Of a stretch of 25,531 nt of DNA, positions 15,474 through 21,264 are shown one piece after another (position 1 is the stretch's first letter; every line of letters begins with the position of its first letter). The notes beneath the pieces were generated by a model. That model was not told the DNA's origin. It did not search any database and saw nothing but the letters and a program-made list of their open reading frames with translations. Made by a program: the position numbers and the translations under genes. This DNA is from Gemmatimonadota bacterium (GTDB taxonomy: Bacteria > Gemmatimonadota > Gemmatimonadetes > Longimicrobiales > Gaopeijiaceae): the NCBI GenBank assembly GCA_003695865.1, contig RFGQ01000314.1, forward strand, positions 1-25,531, given 5' to 3'.

Positions 15474-15525
15474 CGCCACTCCCGCGTTGAGGTGCGCCGC
15501 AGTCGTCGAACCGTCGGGACGATAG

Positions 15526-15568
15526 CGCGGGTGATCCCGCGGGGCCATTCTGTTCCGACTGTTCCGAC
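15526..15568. promoter_or_regulatory. Inverted repeat plus 9-bp tandem repeat in a divergent promoter region
   Basis: The 121-base gap between the amidohydrolase (minus) and the kinase-like/barrel gene (plus) holds CGCGGG-TGAT-CCCGCG (15526-15541) and, ten bases later, the exact tandem TGTTCCGAC TGTTCCGAC (15551-15568). The arrangement suggests protein-binding sites shared by the divergent pair; no regulator is identified. Confidence 0.35.
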
Positions 15569-15594
15569 ATCCTGGACCCACTCTCTAGGAACCC

Positions 15595-18273
15595 GTGATC
15601 GACTTCGTTCGAACCTGCCACCGCGATGCGCACGGGCGGGCGCGCCTGCGCCCCTCCGGACGACCGACCCGGAGGGTCCGCCGGCTCCGGGTGGGGATCC
15701 CCTGGCTCGGGCCGCCGCTTCTGTCCCTGCTGCTCGCACCCCTCCCGGGCGCCGCGGCTCAGGAGCGGGTGCCGGAAGCCAGGCCCGGCGACACGGTGCG
15801 CGTGGTTCCCGGCGCGCTCTACGCAGCCGGTTCGTTCCACGAGTGGCTCTTCGGAGCCCACTACCGGGCCGTCTGGACCACCCCCGTTCGGGTTCCGGTG
15901 CTCGATCTGTCACGCTTCGCTGGCGGACTCACGCCGGTGGGAGCCCATACCGGGTCGCAGACGACGTCGCTCCGCCTGAAGGGCGCGGATGGGCGGACCT
16001 ATCAGTTCCGGAGTGTGTTCAAGCGCCCCACGCGCCGGCTCCCGCCACGGCTCCAGAACAGCGTGGTGGCGAACATGATCCAGGACGGCGCAAGCGCCTC
16101 TCACCCCTACGGCGCCCTCGTGGTCGACCGTCTCCTCAGCGCGGTCGGCGTGCTGCACCCCGAACCGCACCTCTTCGTGATGCCCGACGATCCTCGCCTG
16201 GGACAGTTCCGAAGCGAGTTCGCGGGACTACTCGGGATCCTGGAGGAGCGTCCGAACGAGGCGGACGACGAGGGGAGAGGCGGCTTCGGCCGGGCGCTGA
16301 AGGTGATCGGACCGGAACGCCTCTTCGAGCGCATCGATCGGGGTTCGGAAGATCGCGTGGACGCGCGGGCGTTCCTGGTGTCGCGCCTCATGGACATCCT
16401 GATCGGTGACCGCGACCGCCACCGCGACAACTGGCGTTGGGCGTTGCTCGACGACCGCGGGCCGGTCCGCTGGTGGATCCCCGTGTCGCGGGACCACGAC
16501 GAGGCCTTCGTGCGGGCCGACGGCGCCCTGATCCACGTCGCCAAGCTCTACTACCCTCAGCTCGTGTCGTTCGGCCCGGAGTACGACCGAACGCTCAACC
16601 TGAACTGGCACGCGAGAGAGGTGGACCGCCGGTTCCTGGCGGGGCTCGACCGCACGGCCTGGGATTCGGCGGCTACCTTCGTTCGCGCACGCCTGAGCGA
16701 CCGGGTGATCCTGGACGCCGTCGAGGCGCTCCCGCCGGAGATCTTCGCACTCCAGGGCGAGTGGTTCGCCTCGGCGCTCCGGGCCCGTAGGGACGCGCTC
16801 GGCGAAGAGGCGCGCCGCTACTACGAGCTGTTGGCCCGCGAAGTCGATCTCCGCGGCACGGACGACGCGGAGGTCGCCGTCGTCCGACGCACCGGGCCCC
16901 ACACGGTCGACGTCCTCATCCGGCCCCGGGAGGGCCGCCTCCCGCCTCTCGTTTCCCGTCGCTTCGACGACCGCGAGACCCACGAACTCAGGATCAACCT
17001 CTGGGGCGGCGCGGACAGTGCTTTCGTCGGAGGCTCGGGTCGCGCGGGCACGCGTATCCGGGTGATCGGGGGGCACGGCCGCGACGAGCTGGTGGACGGG
17101 TCCCTCCACGGACGCGTGCGCTTCTACGACTCCGGGCGGCACACCCGCTCCGTGCTCGGTCCGGGATCCACGCTCGACCGCCGGCGCTTCGAAGAATGGG
17201 TGGGCTCGGATCTGGACCGTTATCCCCCCCGTGACTGGGGTTCCTGGACCCGGCCCTTCCCGTGGCTCTTCACGACGGCGGACGTGGGCGTGTTCACGGG
17301 CCTGGAGGTCGCCCACACGCGGTACGGCTTCCGGGCCTTTCCCTACCGGACCGACCTGAGGCTCAGGGCCGGATGGGCCAGCGAAGCCGGTGCCGCCAAG
17401 GTCGCGTTCGAGGGTGCCTTCCGGCGTGAGAATTCCGATGTGAGCGTGCGCGTTCAGGGGCATGCTTCCGGCATCGAGATCCTCAAGTACTTCGGGCAGG
17501 GCAACGCCACGACCCGCACCGGCCCCGAAGACTTCTTCAAGGTCGACTTCGACGACCTCGCGGCCGAACTCGACGTCGTGTTCGAGCCGCGCTCGGGTCT
17601 CGAACTCCACGCGGGTCCGGCCGTCCGATACTCCTCCACCGAGGTCGAGCCCGGCCGCTTCATCGCCTCGATCGCCGACACGCTCTACGGCGCCGGCGCC
17701 TTCGGCTCGATCGCCGGCGTGGTGGGTTTCGAGTACTCGGGCGGAGACCGCTCCGGAGTGCCGTGGCGGGGCTGGCGGGTCTCGGCCGAAACCCGCGCTC
17801 ACCCCGGCGTGTGGAGCGCGGATCGCGGGTTCGTCACGCTCGACTGGGAAGGCCGTGTCTACGCGGGAAGGACCGACAGCGTCCACGTGTCTCCTACCCT
17901 CGCGCTCCGCCTCGGCGGTCGCTCCACGTGGGGGACCATACCGTTCCAGGAGCTCGCGTCGATCGGAGGACGCGAGAACCTGCGCGGGTGGGATACGAAC
18001 CGGTTCACGGGCCGACACGCTGTCTGGGCGGGGGCGGAGGTACGATGGCCGCTCGGCGGGTTCTCCTTCATGCTCCCCTCCGACTTCGGTTTCTTCGCCT
18101 CGGCCGACGTAGGCCGGGTGGTCGTCGATGGCGCCTCTCCGGGCGGATGGCACCTGGGCACGGGTGGAGGCGTTTGGATCGCACCGGCGGCGCCGGGCAA
18201 CACGCTGTCGGTCGGGTACCTGCGCGGCGGGGAGCGCGGCGCGTGGTACGCCGGATACGGGTTCGCCTTCTGA
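15595..18273 (+). CDS. Kinase-like (HipA/PI4K/Fam20-type motif) domain fused to an Omp85-like outer-membrane barrel
   Basis: 892 residues from GTG 15595 (AGGA four bases upstream); GTG 15691 is an alternative. Residues about 33-56 are a signal-peptide core ending AAA before Q56. Residues about 75-420 form a soluble domain with YQFRSVFKRP (136-145, possible nucleotide-binding Lys143), HPYGALVVDRL, the loop GDRDRHRDNWRW (271-282) and IPVSRDHDEAF (295-305). DRH...N followed by a DxD is the catalytic-loop plus metal-loop arrangement seen in HipA, PI3/4-kinases and Fam20 kinases. Residues about 560-892 are beta-barrel sequence with GGRENLRGW (791-799, resembling the Omp85 L6 RGF/RGY motif) and a final Phe as in outer-membrane proteins. 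No POTRA repeat is obvious. Related proteins in Bacteroidota are, from memory, annotated BamA/TamA-like or metallophosphoesterase-associated. Kinase activity is inference; the periplasm lacks ATP. Confidence 0.8.
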   Translation: MIDFVRTCHRDAHGRARLRPSGRPTRRVRRLRVGIPWLGPPLLSLLLAPLPGAAAQERVPEARPGDTVRVVPGALYAAGSFHEWLFGAHYRAVWTTPVRVPVLDLSRFAGGLTPVGAHTGSQTTSLRLKGADGRTYQFRSVFKRPTRRLPPRLQNSVVANMIQDGASASHPYGALVVDRLLSAVGVLHPEPHLFVMPDDPRLGQFRSEFAGLLGILEERPNEADDEGRGGFGRALKVIGPERLFERIDRGSEDRVDARAFLVSRLMDILIGDRDRHRDNWRWALLDDRGPVRWWIPVSRDHDEAFVRADGALIHVAKLYYPQLVSFGPEYDRTLNLNWHAREVDRRFLAGLDRTAWDSAATFVRARLSDRVILDAVEALPPEIFALQGEWFASALRARRDALGEEARRYYELLAREVDLRGTDDAEVAVVRRTGPHTVDVLIRPREGRLPPLVSRRFDDRETHELRINLWGGADSAFVGGSGRAGTRIRVIGGHGRDELVDGSLHGRVRFYDSGRHTRSVLGPGSTLDRRRFEEWVGSDLDRYPPRDWGSWTRPFPWLFTTADVGVFTGLEVAHTRYGFRAFPYRTDLRLRAGWASEAGAAKVAFEGAFRRENSDVSVRVQGHASGIEILKYFGQGNATTRTGPEDFFKVDFDDLAAELDVVFEPRSGLELHAGPAVRYSSTEVEPGRFIASIADTLYGAGAFGSIAGVVGFEYSGGDRSGVPWRGWRVSAETRAHPGVWSADRGFVTLDWEGRVYAGRTDSVHVSPTLALRLGGRSTWGTIPFQELASIGGRENLRGWDTNRFTGRHAVWAGAEVRWPLGGFSFMLPSDFGFFASADVGRVVVDGASPGGWHLGTGGGVWIAPAAPGNTLSVGYLRGGERGAWYAGYGFAF

Positions 18274-18279
18274 CTCCTA

Positions 18280-18308
18280 TTGACACCCCCACACGCACGC
18301 GATTAAAA
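18280..18308 (+). promoter_or_regulatory. Sigma-70-like promoter for the hyperacidic protein gene
   Basis: A perfect -35 TTGACA (18280-18285), a 17-base spacer and an AT-rich -10 region TTAAAA (18303-18308) begin seven bases after the stop of the barrel gene. In a roughly 70% GC window this pairing is notable. Transcription would begin near 18315, giving a leader of about 95 bases. The -10 matches the consensus at only three positions. Confidence 0.5.
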
Positions 18309-18325
18309 GGGGATCAACCGTCACC

Positions 18326-18375
18326 GCGCCGGGTGGGCGACCTCCACGGGCGGAGCCGATCCGGCATCCCGGCGC
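18326..18375 (+). promoter_or_regulatory. Potential leader stem-loop
   Basis: GCGCCGGG (18326-18333) and its exact complement CCCGGCGC (18368-18375) enclose 34 bases that themselves can form a small CTCC/GGAG hairpin (18342-18345 with 18352-18355). The structure would sit in the leader of the hyperacidic protein mRNA and leaves the downstream Shine-Dalgarno region free. Confidence 0.3.
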
Positions 18376-18408
18376 CTCACGCATCGAGCGTTCGCGGAGG
18401 GGAAGCTG

Positions 18409-18663
18409 ATGGACTTCGACGAGTGGTCTGAGAATCCAGGACGCGACGGCACGCAACTGCTGCGTGCGCTTGCTGCCCGCGACTGGGACGACGAGGACGA
18501 CTGGGAGGACGATCTCGACCTCGACGACGACGACGGCGAGGACGACGACGAGGACGAGGACCTCGAGCTCGACGACGACGAAGAGGACTGGGACGACGAC
18601 CTGGACTTCGACGACGACGACGACGAGGACGAGGACGAGGACGAGGACTACGACGACTGGTAG
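18409..18663 (+). CDS. Hyperacidic Asp/Glu-rich small protein
   Basis: 84 residues, 53 of them Asp or Glu (63%), no Lys and three Arg. The first 24 residues are mixed (MDFDEWSENPGRDGTQLLRA); residues 25-84 contain 48 acidic residues punctuated by Trp, Leu, Phe and Tyr. Two 20-residue units repeat with a 29-residue period, beginning WEDDLDLDDDD at Trp32 and WDDDLDFDDDD at Trp61, identical at 16 of 20 positions. A strong GGAGGGGAAG (18396-18405) precedes the ATG, a TTGACA-type promoter lies upstream and a clear hairpin terminator downstream, so it appears to be a genuine single-gene unit. There is no signal peptide. Acidic low-complexity proteins may bind cations or basic proteins, or mimic DNA; no function is assignable. 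The GAC/GAG-rich DNA is low-complexity and prone to length change. Confidence 0.75.
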   Translation: MDFDEWSENPGRDGTQLLRALAARDWDDEDDWEDDLDLDDDDGEDDDEDEDLELDDDEEDWDDDLDFDDDDDEDEDEDEDYDDW

Positions 18664-18715
18664 CCGGAAGGCTTCGATCCGGCCCAGAAGCCATGCGCGG
18701 CCGCCCGCCGTGCTC

Positions 18716-18745
18716 ACGGGCCGCCCCTCTCGAGGGGCGGCCCGT
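18716..18745 (+). terminator. Rho-independent-type terminator after the hyperacidic gene
   Basis: ACGGGCCGCCCCT (18716-18728) pairs perfectly with AGGGGCGGCCCGT (18733-18745), a 13-bp GC-rich stem with a CTCG loop, followed by TTTCCCC. It lies 52 bases after the stop codon. The T-run is short but the stem is very stable. The remaining gap to 18941 shows no clear gene; a small GGGAG-CGCA-CTCCC hairpin is at 18855-18868. Confidence 0.75.
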
Positions 18746-18941
18746 TTCCCCACCGACCGTCCGCGCCACCGCCGCGAAAAGGCTCCTGTGTGCACGGGTG
18801 CTACCCTTCGACGTCCCCTCTGGTGAAGGCCGGCGGACCCGGACTCGCCCGCCCGGGAGCGCACTCCCCTGGCACGGGTCGTGCACCGCGTAGAAGATTG
18901 GAATGGCGAACGCCGAGGTTGTGTGCAGCGGGAGATCACAC

Positions 18942-19442
18942 GTGGACAGCAAACCGCAACTCGAGCCGCTCATCGCCAGACCCCGCTGGCTCGACACCGT
19001 GAGCAACCGGGTGGGCAGGGCCTATGCCTGGGGCCTCTCGCTGCTCGTTCCCGGCATCGGGCTCACCTGGGCGGCGAGCACCTGGGTGCCCGGTGTGCTC
19101 GAGTGGATCGGCGTGGGCACCGCCATGATGGGGCTCGGCTTCATGAGCGTCGCCATGGCCGGCCTCATCCCGGTGCAGCGGCACCTCTGGCGACTGGGCG
19201 CTCACGCCTCGTCGCTCGCGGTGGCGTCGGCCGTGGCGGGCGGCGTGGGCGGCGCGGTCTACGTCGCCGGCCTGAGCGGCACGATCCTGGCCGAGTGGAT
19301 GGGCCTCACGGCGCTGGCCGGACTGATCCCCCTGTTCGATATTGCGACCACCTTCGGGATCGTCGTCGTCACGCTCGCCGTAGTCGCGATGAGCGTGTTC
19401 ACGTTCATCGACTGGGTCGAACGGAGAGCCGGCGACGCCTGA
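18942..19442 (+). CDS. Four-TM membrane protein, uncharacterised
   Basis: 166 residues from GTG 18942, chosen because GGGAG lies seven bases before it; ATG 18903 in the same frame has no RBS and would add 13 residues. About four hydrophobic segments are seen at 28-46 (YAWGLSLLVPGIGLTWAAS), 54-77, 88-112 and 133-156 (IATTFGIVVVTLAVVAMSVF), with a basic N-terminus and the charged end DWVERRAGDA. Glycine-rich small-residue faces (AGGVGGAVYVAG) suggest tight helix packing. No motif of a known transporter or enzyme is recognised. It precedes the zinc-ribbon membrane protein gene by 59 bases on the same strand, so the two may be co-transcribed. Confidence 0.75.
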   Translation: MDSKPQLEPLIARPRWLDTVSNRVGRAYAWGLSLLVPGIGLTWAASTWVPGVLEWIGVGTAMMGLGFMSVAMAGLIPVQRHLWRLGAHASSLAVASAVAGGVGGAVYVAGLSGTILAEWMGLTALAGLIPLFDIATTFGIVVVTLAVVAMSVFTFIDWVERRAGDA

Positions 19443-19501
19443 CCCTGCACCCCGACCGGTCCGGCTCGGAACGCGGACCCCCTCCCGATCCGGAGCCGCC
19501 C

Positions 19502-20179
19502 ATGCATCCTTCCACCCCCTCACATCCCGTGGAGCGACCGCCGCTGCGCGTCGTGACCGGCCTGGTGTTCCTGCTGGGCCTGATCCTGCTCGCCGTCCGC
19601 GTCTTCACGCACCCCATCGGGGGGGGCGGCGCGCTCAACGTGCTCGCGCTCATCGGGCTCGCCCTCGGGATGCTGGCGGCAGTCGGGTACGCGCTCACCG
19701 GCGTCACGCGCTGCCCGGCCTGCCGGACCGAGATGGACGAGATCGTCGAGGGGACGACGGCGACCTGCGAGTCGTGCGGCGTCACCCTCATGGGAGACGC
19801 CAAGCGGGTCTGGACCGTCGACGAGCGCTACGTCCACGACACCCCGGTCTTCCCGGTCACGCTGCCCGAGCGCTTCGCCTGGCCGCCCGCGTGCTGCGTC
19901 TGCGGCGCTCAGCCCACCCGGATGATCCAGGCGTCGCTCAAGAAAGGACACACCGGCCGCAACGTCGCGCTCGCCGTCGCCACGGGCGGCATGCTCATCC
20001 GCACCGGCGGAGGCTCGACCGTGCAGGTCGAGGTGCCCCACTGCGACGACTGCTCGGGGGGCGCCGACCTCCACAAGCCCGCGCTCGAGGACCTGCAGAT
20101 CCGCTTCCGCTCCCGGGGCTACGCGCTCGCGTTCGAGCGCCTGCAGGAGGCACGCGCCGGAGCCGGACCGCCCGCCTGA
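19502..20179 (+). CDS. Membrane protein with two zinc-ribbon-like Cys clusters
   Basis: 225 residues from ATG 19502, with GGAG at 19492-19495. Two hydrophobic segments lie at about 18-36 (VTGLVFLLGLILLAVRVF) and 45-66 (LNVLALIGLALGMLAAVGYA). The soluble remainder, probably cytoplasmic, has CPAC (71-74) and CESC (89-92), one likely zinc ribbon, and a second set, CCVC (131-134) and HCDDC (180-184). Between the second pair lies a glycine-rich, partly hydrophobic stretch, KKGHTGRNVALAVATGGMLI. The reaction or partner is unknown; zinc ribbons here may be structural or bind nucleic acid or protein. The longer frame from 18881 overlaps the previous gene and is a shadow. The stop TGA 20177-20179 is the first unit of a degenerate repeat array. 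Confidence 0.78.
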   Translation: MHPSTPSHPVERPPLRVVTGLVFLLGLILLAVRVFTHPIGGGGALNVLALIGLALGMLAAVGYALTGVTRCPACRTEMDEIVEGTTATCESCGVTLMGDAKRVWTVDERYVHDTPVFPVTLPERFAWPPACCVCGAQPTRMIQASLKKGHTGRNVALAVATGGMLIRTGGGSTVQVEVPHCDDCSGGADLHKPALEDLQIRFRSRGYALAFERLQEARAGAGPPA

Positions 20180-20268
20180 GCACGAATCCGCCGCACACCC
20201 TGAGCGCACGTCCCGCGCCCGCATGAGCGCGATGGTGCGCCCGCCTGAGCGCACATCACCCGCCGCTC
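20169..20268. repeat. Degenerate ~23-bp repeat array between convergent genes
   Basis: TGAGC(G/A)C occurs at 20177, 20201, 20224 and 20246, spaced 24, 23 and 22 bases. A 13-bp exact repeat CGCCCGCCTGAGC begins at 20169 and 20238, and TGAGCGCAC recurs at 20201 and 20246. The first copy contains the stop codon of the zinc-ribbon gene. The array fills most of the 111-base convergent gap. Confidence 0.5.
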
Positions 20269-20290
20269 GACGGGGAGCACGCCGCCCGCG

Positions 20291-21118
20291 TCAGTGGAAG
20301 GCGAGGCCGATGCCCACCTCGAAGAAGCGGTGCGAGGTGTCGGCCGCGAGCGTGAAGCCGTCGGCGCTCAGGTCGTACCAACCGGCGTTCCAGTTGCTGA
20401 ACACCGTGATCGAGATCGGTCCGGCAAAGGGCAGCAGCACGCCGGCGCCGACGGTGTAGCCGACCCCCACGCCCGTTGCCGTGCGACGCGACACCTCGAC
20501 GCCCGAGCCCGCGCCGCCCTCGGCGCCGGCCCCGGTAGTGTCGGGCTGTGCCGCCCCGACCGCGCCGGGCACATCCACCGCGGCGAACGCGATCCCCCCG
20601 CCGCCCCTTATGTAGACCTGCCACACCCGGTAGGTGAGGGTGAGCGAGACGTTGCCCAGGGTGTTGCCGAGCGGCTCCGAGGCCTCGACCACGGAACCGT
20701 CGATCACCACGTCCGACCGCGAGCGGCGCCACACGCTGGCGTCGATCCCCAGGCCGATGCCGTGCGCCAGGTAACGGCCGAGCCGCACGAAGGCCGTGAA
20801 GCTGTCGTCGTTGTCGACGCCGGCGCACAGCGAGCAATCGTCGCGGCGCTGACCGTAGGCGCCGCCCACGAGCACGAAGGGGCCCGAGGGGCCCGTCACC
20901 GGCGGCGTGAACGCCTCCGTCGAATCGGCCCCGGCGCTGTCGGCCGCCGCGCCCGGGACGCCCGTCTGTCCATGCAGCGGCCGCGCGCTGAGCAGCACGA
21001 GCGTGAGCGCCGCCATCAGCAGCAGGGCGGCCTCCGTCACGCGGGACGGTCCGTCGGCCGCACGTGCGGCGACCGCGCTCCCCCGTCGCCGGGGTGCGGT
21101 TATGCGAACTTCGATCAT
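20291..21118 (-). CDS. Outer-membrane beta-barrel-like protein
   Basis: 275 residues. ATG 21118-21116 is favoured by the strong GGAGGAG seven bases upstream. A long N-region precedes a hydrophobic segment (TEAALLLMAALTLVLLSA, about 28-45) and LHGQ, consistent with an extended signal peptide; initiation at a later codon is possible. The mature protein is a short low-complexity linker followed by alternating beta strands with small and aromatic residues: GPFVLVGGAYGQ, AFVRLGRYLAHGIGLGIDAS, VSLTLTYRVWQVYIRGGGGI, GVGVGYTVGAGVLLPF, ISITVFSNWNAGWYDL and the final RFFEVGIGLAFH. Two Cys (DDCSLCAG) could form a CxxC pair. It looks like a small 8- to 10-stranded porin-like or OmpA/W-type barrel, though the last residue is His rather than the usual Phe. 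Function unknown. Confidence 0.72.
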   Translation of the reverse strand: MIEVRITAPRRRGSAVAARAADGPSRVTEAALLLMAALTLVLLSARPLHGQTGVPGAAADSAGADSTEAFTPPVTGPSGPFVLVGGAYGQRRDDCSLCAGVDNDDSFTAFVRLGRYLAHGIGLGIDASVWRRSRSDVVIDGSVVEASEPLGNTLGNVSLTLTYRVWQVYIRGGGGIAFAAVDVPGAVGAAQPDTTGAGAEGGAGSGVEVSRRTATGVGVGYTVGAGVLLPFAGPISITVFSNWNAGWYDLSADGFTLAADTSHRFFEVGIGLAFH

Positions 21119-21124
21119 GTGCGT

Positions 21125-21143
21125 GCTCCTCCCCCGGAGGAGC
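21125..21143 (-). promoter_or_regulatory. Hairpin sequestering the Shine-Dalgarno of the barrel gene
   Basis: On the minus strand GCTCCTCC (21143-21136), a GGG loop and GGAGGAGC (21132-21125) form a perfect 8-bp stem; the second arm contains the Shine-Dalgarno sequence, six bases before the ATG at 21118. In the folded mRNA the ribosome site would be masked, as in RNA thermometers or other translational switches. Confidence 0.6.
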
Positions 21144-21184
21144 ATCGGTCAGGATCGCAGCGGACTTGAGAGGGAAGAAGCCGC

Positions 21185-21233
21185 GGGGCGCCGGGCTCAT
21201 CACGCCCAGAGCGATGAGGGGGCGGAGCGCCCC
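21185..21233 (-). terminator. Candidate terminator of the 2-oxoacid oxidoreductase operon
   Basis: About 30-80 bases after the beta-subunit stop, the minus strand has an outer 7-bp pair GGGGCGC/GCGCCCC (21233-21227 with 21191-21185) and an inner 6-bp pair CTCATC/GATGAG (21218-21213 with 21201-21196), separated by unpaired purines and pyrimidines. A pyrimidine-rich GGCTTCTTCCC run follows. It could end the kor-type transcript. Confidence 0.4.
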
Positions 21234-21264
21234 GGTCCCCGCGCGCCGGGCGCGGCCGGGAGAC

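Noticed and set aside
14346..16409. 687-residue plus-strand open frame
   Set aside because: It runs antisense through the amidohydrolase and across the divergent promoter gap into the kinase-like gene; Arg/His/Pro-rich with no protein-like pattern.
16228..18153. 641-residue open frame on the minus strand opposite the kinase-like/barrel gene
   Set aside because: It is an antisense shadow of a high-GC gene: composition is rich in Arg, Gly, Val and Glu with no domain, and the plus-strand frame has signal peptide, motifs and barrel strands.
18490..18660. GAC/GAG tract as a microsatellite or CRISPR-like repeat
   Set aside because: It lies within a well-supported reading frame, has no spacer-repeat organisation and is better explained as acidic coding sequence.
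18277..18939. Val-rich minus-strand frame opposite the hyperacidic gene
   Set aside because: The valine run is just the reverse reading of GAC/GAG codons; the plus strand has RBS, promoter and terminator.
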